Assembly (NCBI RefSeq): GCF_011397635.1
Contig: NC_064766.1
Coordinates: 42,620,100 to 42,684,099 of the forward strand
Direction of reading: 5' to 3'
Length of the DNA stretch: 64,000 bases
DNA from: Epinephelus fuscoguttatus
Lineage: Eukaryota; Chordata; Actinopteri; Perciformes; Serranidae
The notes beneath the pieces were generated by a model, which was not told the origin of the DNA, searched no databases, and saw only the letters and a program-made list of their open reading frames with translations. Below are positions 12,301 to 21,334 of this stretch, one piece after another; position 1 is the stretch's first letter, and the number at the start of each line of letters is the position of its first letter. The position numbers and the translations under genes are program-made.

Positions 12301-13666
12301 TGCTGAGTCACTGTCCAGCTACTGCTGAGTCACTGTTTCCTTACTGCTCAGTCATTGTTACTGCTGAGTCACTGTTCACCTAATGCTGAGTCCCTGTTCA
12401 CCTACTGCTGAGTCACTGTTCACCTACTGCTGAGTCACTGTTCACTTACTCCTGAGTCACCTCTCAGATGATTCTGACCTCCTTCACGCTCTTTCCGTCT
12501 CTCTGGACTAAGCTGTGTGGTGATGTGGAGCTGCAGGTGTTTGCTGTGTTTTAAGGGGAAAATTAAGGGGTAATTAAGTAGTGATGTTCCCTTACGTTCT
12601 CTGAGGGTTCCAGCATGTTGTCTCCATGGAAGCCACTGATGGGGACGAACGCCACGGCCTTTGGGTTGTATCCGACCTTCTTTAGGTAGGCTGAGACCTC
12701 CTTCACCACTTCATTGAAGCGAGACTCGGAAAATTGGGCGGAGTCCATCTTGTTTACGCCAACAATCATCTGTTTGACGCCCAGCGTGTACGCTAGCAGA
12801 GCGTGTTCACGCGTCTGACCTTCTTTAGAGATTCCTGCCTCGAACTCTCCCTTCCCCGCCGCCACAATCAGCACAGCACAGTCAGCCTGCAGTGACATCA
12901 TCAGTGACATCAGCAACATAAACTTCCTGTTTCAGAAACAGTTAGCATGGCGCCTAGCATCACTGAACATACTCTGTGCTAAAGTGTTAGCATAACATCA
13001 TGGAACATAGTCTATGCTACAGTGTTGACATAGCATCACTGAACGTACTCTATGCTAAGGTGTTAGCATAGCATCACTGAACATACTCTATGCTAAGGTG
13101 TTAGCATAGCATCACTGAACATACTCTATGCTAAGATGTTAGCATAGCATCACTGAAGCATCGCTAAAGTGTTAGCCTAGCCTCCTGTAACAGGAATTGT
13201 GACATCAAAGGAAGTGGGCGGGACCTGGGAGGTTCCAGTTATCATGTTCTTGATGAAGTCACGGTGTCCCGGCGCATCGATGACAGTGACGTAATATTTT
13301 TCGGTCTCAAACTTCCAGAGCGCGATGTCGATGGTGATGCCGCGCTCCCGCTCCGACTTCAGCTTGTCCATCACCCAGGCGTACTTAAAGGAGCCCTTCC
13401 CCATCTGTAACCATAGCAACAGCCAATCAGATGCCTGGACAGCTCACTGACACACTATTCACTATTTCTGTGACTGTGTAGACAAGTGTGTAGTACAATG
13501 TGTATCAGTGTGTAGTACTGACCTCCTGCGCCTCCTTCTCAAACTTCTCGATGGTCCTCTTGTCGATGCCGCCACATTTGTAGATCAGGTGACCTGTCGA
13601 GGTTGATTTCCCAGAATCCACATGGCCGATGACCACGATGTTGATGTGAACTTTCTCCTTAGCCAT
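9341..13666 (-). CDS. eef1a: Translation elongation factor 1-alpha, divergent paralogue, complete
   Basis: Cytosolic GTPase that delivers aminoacyl-tRNA to the ribosome. Coding exons on the minus strand: 13523-13666, 13225-13404, 12596-12886, 11877-12027, 11359-11615, 10958-11192, 9341-9450. They total 1368 nt, giving 455 residues plus stop, and every junction is GT/AG and frame-consistent. Visible: P-loop GHVDSGKS, switch [21 protein letters not shown] (G3), NKMD (G4), domain 2 [19 protein letters not shown], and domain 3 ending in a Lys-rich tail. Against vertebrate eEF1A1 (462 residues, from memory) it lacks two residues after NKMDS, has a shorter C-terminus and STS instead of STT after the P-loop. 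ATG is preceded by only two exonic bases after an acceptor, so a non-coding exon 1 is expected upstream but was not located. Intact frames argue for a live gene; which paralogue is uncertain. Confidence 0.93.
9836..10857. repeat. 10/20-bp minisatellite, TGATTGGACC TGGTTGGCCC
   Basis: About 100 ten-base units in the last eef1a intron (9451-10957). Early copies (9840-10200) use TGGTCAGACC and TGACTGGTCC; later copies settle into alternating TGATTGGACC and TGGTTGGCCC/TGGTTGAACC. Minus-strand ORFs of 165-205 codons (QSGPTRSNQ type) are a by-product of the repeat and are interrupted by stops. Confidence 0.96.
11620..11735 (+). mobile_element. 5'-truncated L2 tail inside eef1a intron 5
   Basis: About 97 bp of the L2 3' terminus (11631-11727), from GGGTCATAAGGACAGAGG through TTTATAAATAAAATTGA to a TTGAACTGAATTGAA tail. 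It is flanked by GAACACAG at 11620-11627 and 11728-11735, which I read as the target-site duplication. The insertion lies on the strand opposite eef1a, with its 5' end only about 13 nt from the exon 6 acceptor AG (11616-11617). Confidence 0.85.
12283..12460. repeat. Short tandem repeat, core GCTGAGTCACTGTTCACCTA
   Basis: About eight imperfect copies of a roughly 20-bp unit containing TGAGTCACTGTT, in an eef1a intron between exons 12027 and 12596. Each copy carries a TGAGTCA (AP-1-like) heptamer, which is probably incidental. Confidence 0.85.
12940..13165. repeat. Tandem repeat of ~46 bp in eef1a intron
   Basis: Five imperfect copies built around TTAGCATAGCATCACTGAAC and ATACTCTATGCTAAGGTG, in the intron between exons 12886 and 13225. 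TAGCATA and TATGCTA within each unit are mutually complementary, so each copy can form a short hairpin. Confidence 0.88.
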
Positions 13667-13668
13667 GA

Positions 13669-13670
<2 letters not shown>

Positions 13671-13704
<34 letters not shown>
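13671..13704. repeat. (AC)17 microsatellite forming the splice acceptor tract before the eef1a start
   Basis: On the minus strand this reads (TG)n followed immediately by TAG|TC ATG. The GT run therefore takes the place of the polypyrimidine tract of the acceptor preceding the start-codon exon. Confidence 0.85.
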
Positions 13705-13706
<2 letters not shown>

Positions 13707-13734
13707 TACTATTAAAGTATTGAGAGAATGTTTA

Positions 13735-13880
13735 GTAATAAGACTAGCCTACTGAAAGTACCTGAGGTAATGAGAGTACTTACAGTAATGAGAGTATTAA
13801 AGTAATGGGAGTACTTAAAGTAATGAAAATACTTAAAGTAACGAGAGTATTAAAGTAATGGGAGTACTTAAAGTAACAAG
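13735..13880. repeat. Short degenerate repeat, core AGTACTTAAAGTAATGAGAG
   Basis: Six to seven imperfect copies of an approximately 18-20-bp AT-rich unit upstream of eef1a, presumably within its first intron. Confidence 0.75.
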
Positions 13881-14041
13881 AGCTGATTCATAGAATAAAA
13901 GATGGTCTGAGTTTAAAGTGCAACTTTAACATGTCTGTTACTCACTAGCAGTAATCAGCTACATGACTTTGATCAGTTCATTACAACACTTCCATCAGCT
14001 ATAACCAGTAATATGTAATCTATTACATTTCAAAAGTAACT

Positions 14042-14381
14042 GGGGCGGCAGTAGCTCAGTCCATAGGGACTTGGGTTGGGAACCGGAGGGTCGCCTGTTC
14101 GAGTCCCTGTCCGGACCAAAAATATGGAGTGTGGACTGGTGGCTGGAGAGGTGCCAGTTCACCTAATGGGCACTGCCGAGGTGCCCTTGAGCAAAGCACC
14201 GAACCCCCAACCGCTCAGGGTGCCTGACCAAAGGGCAGCCCCCTCACTCTGACATCTCTCCACTTTGTGCATGTATAGGTCCTGTGTGTGTCTTTCAGAC
14301 CTGTGTGTAACTGACAAACAAGAGTGAAAACACTGAATTTCCCCTCAGGGGGATTAATAAAGGAAATAAACTTAAACTTAA
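14042..14381 (+). mobile_element. tRNA-derived SINE, copy 1
   Basis: The head GGCGGCAGTAGCTCAGTCCA matches a pol III A box, and GGTCGCCTGTTCGAGTCCC, about 30 bp further on, matches a B box. The tRNA-unrelated body runs through GTGGACTGGTGGCTGGAG, CACTGCCGAGGTGCCCTTGA and CTCTGACATCTCTCCACTTT to a tail of AGGGGGATTAATAAAGGAAA and TAAACTTAAACTTA. A second copy at 43376 in the zinc-finger gene shares the same body, which confirms it as a dispersed element. Both internal promoter boxes look intact here. Confidence 0.85.
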
Positions 14382-14494
14382 GTGTCCCAACACTGATAAC
14401 GGAGCGATGAGAACTTCACGTCATAAATTTTATTATTCATGTGTAAAGTAACTAAAGCCATCAGTCAAATGTAGTGAAGTAAAAAAAAGTACTG

Positions 14495-14530
<36 letters not shown>

Positions 14531-15484
14531 GCCTACTGCTCATTAAATGGCAGACGTTTGACTTTACAAGTTGACGAGGGGCAGTGAATGCAGCGCCAGC
14601 CTCAGACCGAACAGGAAGGGACTTCAATGAATTTTCATGATGATGTCATCAAGTTATTTTAAAATAAGTGGATAATTAATGGACTCTGAAATATTAAGGT
14701 ATTTTCTGTCCATCATGCACCAATAACCTTGAAAAATCCCCTTAACTAACTCTTAATTAAGCATCTTAAACAAATCTTCATCTCAGTTTGTCAGAAGGCT
14801 GCCATTTGTCCTTAACTGGAAACTCCTTTAAAACACCTTAATCCTTAATCTGAAAAGCCCTTAATAACCACCATAATGTCATCAGTCTGACAAATGTTTG
14901 ATTTGTGATGGATAATAAAGTGTTAAGAATAATTTAAGGGGTTTTTAAGGGTAAATACGAACTGACACAGAAAATGAGACGTAAACTGATAAAAGTGAAC
15001 GTTAAGGAATATTTTAGATTAAAGTGTAAGAACATTTAACCTCTTAAAAATACCTAAAATATACAGTATCTGACCTTCTTCACGACTAAACTTTGTCCCT
15101 TAGTTTCATCTGAGTCTTCAGGACGTCTCTACATGTCTGTCCCTTAAAGGACTCCAGATGTTTCCACATCTCACGCTTAGATAAAGGTGTTTTCTGGAGG
15201 AATTAAGGGTTAAGGGCTTCTACTCCACATTAAGAGTCTTTGTCTCTGGAGAACAAACAGGACGATGATCCTGCTCCAAACGATGTCCTCCGCCCAGTTA
15301 GAAGGTGGGGGAGGGACAGCAGGGGCCCCTCGACTCATTTCCCCTCGGAGGGCCTGAGACTGGTTCATCCGGCCCTACCGCCACGCCACAACCTCCTTAC
15401 ATCACATGTTCTCTCCTTCATGTGTGTGTTCTGTGTGTCAGAGCACATGTTCTCCCTCAAAGCTTCTTTATCTTAATCTTTGTA
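14382..15484. other. Intergenic, AT-rich, no gene recognised
   Basis: Contains (GT)16 at 14496-14528 and numerous CTTAA-type motifs. ORFs are under 80 codons and unconvincing. This is the region in which the missing eef1a promoter and first exon should lie, but I cannot place them. Confidence 0.5.
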
Positions 15485-15797
15485 TTCATCTTACACATTA
15501 ACATGTGTCATACATTAACATGTTTCATACATTAACATGTTTCATACATTAACGTGTCATATATTAACATGTTTCATACATTAACATGTTTCATACATTA
15601 ACGTGTCATATATTAACATGTTTCATACATTAACATGTGTCATACATTAACATGTGTCATACATTAACATGTTTCATACATTAACGTGTCATATATTAAC
15701 ATGTTTCATACATTAACATGTGTCATACATTAACATGTGTCATACATTAACATGTTTCATACATTAACGTGTCATATATTAACATCTTTCATACATG
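15485..15797. repeat. 17-bp minisatellite, unit TTCATACATTAACATGT
   Basis: About 18 copies with a recurrent shorter variant (CATATATTAACATG). The order of long and short units itself repeats three times, indicating a higher-order repeat of roughly 100 bp. Confidence 0.92.
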
Positions 15798-15978
15798 ACT
15801 GTATTTTAACATGAACATATTTTATATATAAACGACAGTACTCTAATATACGTCAGATCCAGGCGGCGGCGTTCTCTGAGAACAGCCTTTGAACTGAAGG
15901 AAACATTTTTACAGATGAAACAAATAAAAACAGTCTGATGTCCAGATAAAGATCAAAGTGTGTCTTACTGTGTCTCAG

Positions 15979-16137
15979 GTCTCTGGAGGACGACGCTTCA
16001 GGTGGACGAGTGTGAAGATGAAGAGGAGGATGCTTCACCTCTGCCCACTTTTATACACACCAACCAGCCACGGCCTGCAGCCAATCACAGCACGGCTGCT
16101 GTCGCCTCGCAGCCGTCTCAGCCCGCCCCCTCTGCAG
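15979..16137 (+). other. Candidate orphan coding exon (phase 1-1, 53 codons)
   Basis: Acceptor CTGTGTCTCAG|GT and donor CTGCAG|GTAATT bound 159 nt that is open in one frame and contains DECEDEEED followed by a Pro/Thr/Asn-rich stretch (LPTFIHTNQPRPA). Its length is a multiple of three, so it could be a cassette exon. The acidic run and low-complexity tail look coding-like, but I do not recognise the family, and no partner exon was found on either side. It may be a lone exon of a gene whose other exons are lost, or chance. Confidence 0.3.
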
Positions 16138-16767
16138 GTAATTACTATCCTGAACAGGACGGACCACCTGGCAGGGTCTGTCTGTCTGTCCTGACACACA
16201 GATCCTGCTGGTGGATGCTGATTGGCTCACGGCCTGCAGCTCAGAAACCGGCGACGCCGAAGTTTACAAGACAAAAAGCTTTTCTTTAAAAGCAGCACAA
16301 CTCTGCCTACCACACACACACACACACACAAACACACTAACACTGTGTGTGTATCTTTAACCTTAGTGCATAAAAACGTGATGGAATGTGACACCTTAAA
16401 AAAGGCCTTAAAACAGCCTTAAACCTCCACCCACCAAAGGGCCGAGCAGTTCACAGACATCACGTCTCTCTCAGCGTTGTCACAGGATGTTTCATGTTGT
16501 TACACACTGAAAGAAGACAGTTGGTCATGTTGTCTCCAGGTGGACATTTAAGGTGGAGGTGGGCTTTTGAATTATAAGTGTTTTTTAAGATAAGGGTGTG
16601 TGGTTAGATTAATCCTGGAGTCCTTTAATGTCTGTGTGACTGTCTGCAGATGTCTCTGTCTTTGGCATGTTAACCAACACAAGCTGTCCTCGCCTTGTCA
16701 GGACCTGTTATAGACCCTGGGGACGTGGGGGTGGGGGTGGTCCTAACAGGTATAACTGCCCTGCTTC

Positions 16768-16806
<39 letters not shown>

Positions 16807-17079
16807 TGACAACAGTCAGCCTGAAGCCTGAGGACGCTCCTGAAACTCACTGTCCATCACACTGTCAAAACTCCACCTTAAAGGACATGTCCACGTTAAC
16901 ACAGCAGCAGAGCTCTGCATCCGACACACTTAACTTAACTTAACTTAACTTAACTTAAGTTTACACTGGGACTTTATTAATGATGTGTTGGGTGTAAGGC
17001 TGGTGGTGCCTTCACTGCCCCTCATCGGGTCCTGAAGTTACGCCTGCCGTTTTATGTCCTAGAGGCCTCTTTTAAATGT
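16138..17079. other. Intergenic with microsatellites
   Basis: CA runs at about 16312-16330, (GT)18 at 16771-16806 and a TTAAC run at about 16928-16958. No gene recognised. Confidence 0.55.
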
Positions 17080-17131
17080 CAGAGACAAACTGGTTCAGAC
17101 TGGTTTCCCAGTCTGAACCAGTTTGTCTCTG
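17080..17131. repeat. Perfect 24-bp inverted repeat with 4-nt loop
   Basis: The left arm 17080-17103 begins CAGAGACAAACTGG and the right arm 17108-17131 is its exact reverse complement. The spacer 17104-17107 is TTTC. The match stops abruptly on both sides. As RNA it would form an uninterrupted 24-bp stem. Confidence 0.95.
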
Positions 17132-17214
17132 CTGTTCATGACGTTTCTCAGGAATGATGTCATCAATAACACGATTTGATTCTTTGTGCTGCTGTTTGTT
17201 GTTTCTGTCCTCAG

Positions 17215-17370
17215 AGGGGACAGTCTCACAGTGTCTCACAGTGTCTCACAGTGTCTCAGACTGAAGGGACAGCCTCACAGTGTCTCACAGTGTCTCAGAC
17301 TGAAGGGACGGCCTCACAGTGTCTCACAGTGTCTCACAGTGTCTCAGACTGAAGGGACGGCCTCACAGTT
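17215..17370. repeat. Nested CTCACAGTGT / CAGACTGAAGGGACGGC repeat
   Basis: A 10-bp unit (TCTCACAGTG) is repeated within a larger unit of about 45-60 bp that ends CAGACTGAAGGGACAGCC, giving roughly three higher-order copies. Confidence 0.85.
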
Positions 17371-18707
17371 CACGTGTGCGCTCTTGCACGAGAGCGTGAG
17401 ACATGGGCACTGCGTTCATGTGTGTGTGCTTGCGTGTCCCCTCCGATATTGGACACAGGCGCATTTGTCCCATCCAAAAATTTTACCGCAGAGGAGAAAA
17501 ATATTTTATTTTGAAATCTCTAAGTCACTTGCTTTTATTTTGAAAGCGCAACAAAGCGTCATGTCACGTTACTAACGTTGGCTGGCGAAAATATGACAGA
17601 CTTTCCAACAACGGAAAAAAGCGCTTTGACACTAAATATTTAAGGTGTTTGTAAAACAACATGATTGTTCCAATCCATGTAACCTGAAAACCAGTGCACA
17701 CCTCCAATATCTAGAAAGGAGTTAGTCTGTCTGTGGGATTTCACTTGTTCTTGGCTTTCCCATCAGTATTTTTCTAACTATACCTTATTGATGTCAGCTG
17801 CTTTCATATCAGAGATCAGATGAAGTTCAGCTGGCACCGGATGTTATAGAGAGGGCGAGGCAGGGAGAGCCAACACCTCAGAGTGTCAGGTAGCTCATAT
17901 GTGCTATATAAAGGGTCAGGTGATATATTCAAAACTCATGCTGAGCTGCCACAGAAGTTATTGTCAGTGACTTGTTAAATAAATTAATCAATTTGAAAGT
18001 GATTAGTAACACCATCGTCATTGATTGAGATATGTTAAAAAAAAGTCAAAGTATTTTCTTGTACATTTTTTCATTAATTAAGATGGAGATATAAAAAGAG
18101 TGACTGGTAGAAATAAACCATCACCACATCTCAGGATCATTTATAAAAAGATTTCTCTGTTCTTTGTAAAAAAATATTTTTTTAGCTATTTTTCTATGTT
18201 GTGCATGTAGATAAGAGTGTGAGAGTCATGTATGTGAATACATTCATACTTTTAGACCTGTGAATGTTTTTAGCGTCAGTCTTTCTAGTATTCACTGATC
18301 TGTGCCTCTATCAGATTATAAGATCTGTGGTACTTTATATATTTCTGTATACTAAGAAAATACATAGGAAACACATGTGAATCATGTGATATGTTGTCTA
18401 TTTATGATGAGAACATAAATCTGTTGTTACAATAGAATAATACAAATAATATAAATTTGAAGTTAACTTTGTTGGTAAAATGATACATTCTGAACCACTT
18501 CAGGGCTAAAATGAGCTTTTCTTTGTTTAGAAAAAAATACGATGCTAAATATTTTTTTTTTTTTAAAAAGCCGCCTTTTCACCACTTGGGGCATTTTGTT
18601 TTTTAAAGCAAATTGTTGTATGTGCCTTTCAGTGACATTTCCCATCCCTGATTATGGCAGACATAACTTGCTCAAACCATTTACGGATCTGTCAGTTTTC
18701 TGATGCG
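17371..18707. other. AT-rich intergenic, no gene recognised
   Basis: Contains a TATATAAAG motif near 17905 and long A/T runs (18545-18570). There are no ORFs above 60 codons with family resemblance. Part of it may be old transposon sequence, but I cannot classify it. Confidence 0.5.
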
Positions 18708-18823
18708 TCCCGTATAAGTTTGCGCATTAAAAGTGCTTTTTTTTCTCGCCACTGACCGGTTCAGATCACCAGTGCTATCTCTGTAAACAGCATACTAAGC
18801 GTTTCCTTTACCTCTGGGCTGTG

Positions 18824-18841
18824 TGACGTCATCTCGCGAGA
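18824..18841 (+). promoter_or_regulatory. Adjacent CRE (TGACGTCA) and TCTCGCGAGA motifs
   Basis: A perfect palindromic cAMP-response element at 18824-18831 abuts a perfect TCTCGCGAGA palindrome at 18832-18841, 110 bp upstream of the THAP ATG. TCTCGCGAGA is a known element of TATA-less vertebrate promoters. There is no TATA box nearby, so a short 5' UTR from this site to 18951 is plausible. Confidence 0.6.
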
Positions 18842-18950
18842 GCTTTGCTTGTCGCCGGAAGAAAACAGAGGAGCCATGCAGAGCGCCCCTTAGAGTGGCG
18901 CTGGTTGTCCTGGAGTACAGTTGAGAGTTTTACTGCATCGATTGAAAACA

Positions 18951-19145
18951 ATGGTTCGTGTTTGTGCTTATCCGAATTGCAAGAACAGGATGTTGCGCAA
19001 CACCCCGTACAGCTTTCAGAGGCTGCCTTTGTCGGACGGCGAGATGCTGAAGTTGTGGCTAGTTGTGCTACAAATGGATGTTAACACTCCTGTCCAGACA
19101 CTGCGCCTTGCAGACCATCGAGATGACGTCACGCACAGCCCGGAG
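18951..19145 (+). pseudogene. THAP-domain first exon, zinc ligands incomplete
   Basis: ATG at 18951 opens MVRVCAYPNCKNRM, a typical start of the C2CH THAP zinc-binding DNA-binding domain, followed by FQRLPLSDGEMLKLW and a donor GAG|GTAAGG at 19145. The family normally has a C-x2-H pair just before this donor. Here the sequence reads DHRDDVTHSPE, so the third ligand Cys is gone while a His remains. No downstream exon encoding AVPTYF or a transposase was found. THAP domains occur in host factors and at the N-terminus of P-element-type transposases; the inverted repeats around this exon favour the latter. It is probably non-functional. Confidence 0.65.
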
Positions 19146-19217
19146 GTAAGGGCAACGTTTACTATGCTATTTACAGAGATAGCATTGGCGATCTGAACCG
19201 GTCAGTGGTGAAAAAAA

Positions 19218-19556
19218 GGGGAACTGCCCGTTGATCCGACATCCCATTGTTCCGACCATATTAAACTCATTGCTCTGAAGTCCGTTCCGAAATCATCATG
19301 ATGCCCTGTGGTTAAGGTCTGGTTAGGTTTAGGCACAAAAACCACTTGGTTAGGGTCAGGAAAAGATCATGGTGTGGGTTAAAATGAAAAAGAAAGTGGC
19401 AAACACATAAGCCGTGAGCCTGCTCCGCCTCAAGCCTTTCCCAGCTGACCCAGAGCCGGTCGCGGCGCACCATCAAGGTAGAAATACGCCCGCCAGGAGC
19501 CGTTCAGCACCGTGGACCGTCTGACCAACGGGCTGTCGGACCAATGACATGGACCC
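19218..19556. mobile_element. Small non-autonomous element inserted in the right inverted arm
   Basis: This 339-bp segment interrupts the right arm at an A7-8 run that is present on both sides. Its ends, CGTTGATCCGACATCCCATTG and the complement of the terminal GACCAACGGGCTGTCGGACC, resemble each other imperfectly, so it may be a MITE with short terminal inverted repeats. It has no coding capacity. Family unknown. Confidence 0.5.
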
Positions 19557-19632
19557 AAAAAAAGCACTTTTAATGCGCAAGCTTATATGGGACACATTTG
19601 CCCCCGTTACCGTTGTAGCTCGTTTCGCGGCT

Positions 19633-19871
19633 CCCGACATCTATTGCACGTCTGTCCGTCCTGGAAGAGGGATCCCTCCTCAGTTGCTCTTCCTGAGGTT
19701 TCTACCGTTTTTTCCCCGTTAAAGGGTTTTTTGGGGAGTTTTTCCTGATCAGCTGTGAGGGTCATAAGGACAGAGGGATGTCGTATGCTGTAAAGCCCTG
19801 TGAGGCAAATTGTGATTTGTGATATTGGGCTTTATAAATAAAATTGATTGATTGATTGATTGATTGATTGA
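19633..19871 (+). mobile_element. 5'-truncated L2 3' end
   Basis: The L2 3' untranslated region from CGACATCTATTGCACGTCTG through AGCTGTGAGGGTCATAAGG to TTTATAAATAAAATTGATTG, ending in six ATTG repeats. It is nearly identical to 47080-47297, so it is recent. Confidence 0.93.
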
Positions 19872-19874
19872 TAA

Positions 19875-21334
19875 TTCACAGGGAGTGAGGTCCAGAGTCA
19901 GTGAGTTGTCCGTGGAGTCTGATGATGCTGGTTATTAGTATTCTAATGTTTTATATCTTACAATGGAATGCTTGGAGCTTGATAGCGAATGGACAGGAAT
20001 TGAAGAGGTTTGTTGCTGCATTTAAAGATACGCCAGAACTGATATGTATTCAGGAAACTTGGTTGATCCCTGTCTTGATTTTGTAATTCCAGGATATGAG
20101 TGTTTGAGGAAGGACAGGCCTGATAAATCGGGTGGAGGGTGTGCAACAGTTATTACAAATGGACTTCAATATAGAAAGCTTGAGCTGTACACTAATCTTG
20201 AGGGTGTGGCTGTGGAATTGTGGTTATAGCAGCAGCTCAATAACTGTGGTGAATTTGTATAATCCCTGTGAACGCTTAATTTTGTCTGATTTAGATGGGA
20301 TAATGGTGCAGATCAAGGGTCCTAGTATATGGGTGGGGGATTATAATGCTCATAACCCCTTATGGGGCACTAATAAAAGATAGATTTATAGATAAGAATG
20401 ATTTGGTTATGATAAATGACGGGAGGCCTACTAGGTTCCATATTTTAAGTAACACATGTAGTCATATTGACTTATTGTTTGCTTCATCTAATTTAGCCAG
20501 AGTAGGAGAATGGGGTGTATTACTGTAGATAGGTACACTATGGGCAGTGATCATTTTCCAATTCTTTGTCGGTTTGGTAGAGAATTGAGAGTTGAAGTGG
20601 AGGATCAGGGTGTCAGGTATAATTTCTCTTGGGCTGACTGGGAAGGCTTTCAACTGAAAGCCCAAAGGTTAGTTAGTGAAGTAGACAGTGATGGCTCAGT
20701 GGATTCTTGGAACACTTCCCTGAGAGAAATGATCCATAAAGCAGCCCAGTGTACTGTTCCCATGAAACAGAGCCCCAAGTCCCATGCATTGGTCCCTTGG
20801 TGGAACAAGGACTGTGATGTAGCCGTAAGAAATAGGAATAAAGCGTATAGACAATTAAGAAGGCACCCAATCATAAGTCATGCTGTAGAATATAAAAAAA
20901 ACAAGGTAAATAGCAAGGAAAGTAATAAGGAATGCAAAAATGAACTGTTGGAGGAGGTTCTGTGGAACATTAGGACCTGAGACCCCAGTAAGGGACCTGT
21001 GGTCAGCTGTGCGTAGAATGTCAGGGAGTTGCAAAAAAAGATCTATGCCAGTGTTAAAAAAAGGGGAGGTGGAGGCAGTTACCAACACAGACAAGGCTGA
21101 CATGTGCGGAGTCTTTCCAGGAAGTGCATAGCTCTGATAGTCTTGGGGAGGTGAGTGGTAGGAAGAGAAATGAGTTTATGTTAGTTAACCAGTGTAATAA
21201 GTTGGATTGGAGTTTTGCTAATGTTAGTCCTGTGAACACCTCCTTAATTGGATCCAAGAGTTTCTGAAGAAAAGATCGATTCAAGTAAGTGTTAGGGGGA
21301 AAGCTCTGAGACAGTGGAAATAGAAAATGGTACC
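19875..21334 (+). mobile_element. I-group LINE, endonuclease half (first segment)
   Basis: Degenerate APE-type endonuclease of a non-LTR retrotransposon. Fragments in changing frames read LQWNAWSLIANGQELKRF, ICIQETWL, SGGGCATVI, VVNLYNPCE, WVGDYNAHNPLWG, HIDLLFASSNL and GSDHFPILCRF, the usual EN motif order with the catalytic E, D/N and SDH positions. The longest stretch is 20510-20980. It continues to FLKKRS and a degraded ENGTP(Q)G-like motif at about 21338, after which an L2 is inserted. Most of the reverse transcriptase core is absent. The RNase H domain at 26472 belongs to the same element, which places it in the I superfamily (I/Nimb-like). Confidence 0.75.

Larger units (their letters stand above)
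18708..19594. mobile_element. Inverted-repeat element enclosing a THAP exon
   Basis: The left arm 18708-18806 is reverse-complementary, with a few mismatches, to 19151-19217 followed by 19557-19594. The two right-arm pieces become one continuous arm of about 105 bp when a 339-bp insertion (19218-19556) is removed. Shared blocks include GCGCATTAAAAGTGCTTTTT and CACTGACCGGTTCAGATC. Between the arms lie promoter motifs and one THAP-coding exon. This is the layout expected of an internally deleted THAP-encoding DNA transposon (P-element or Kolobok type), though a recombination-made inverted duplication is an alternative. I did not identify a target-site duplication. Confidence 0.55.

Noticed and set aside
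14042-14120. A genuine tRNA gene
   Set aside because: The A- and B-box-like sequences are present, but no acceptor stem or cloverleaf can be closed, and the same sequence with the same tail recurs at 43376. It is a SINE head.
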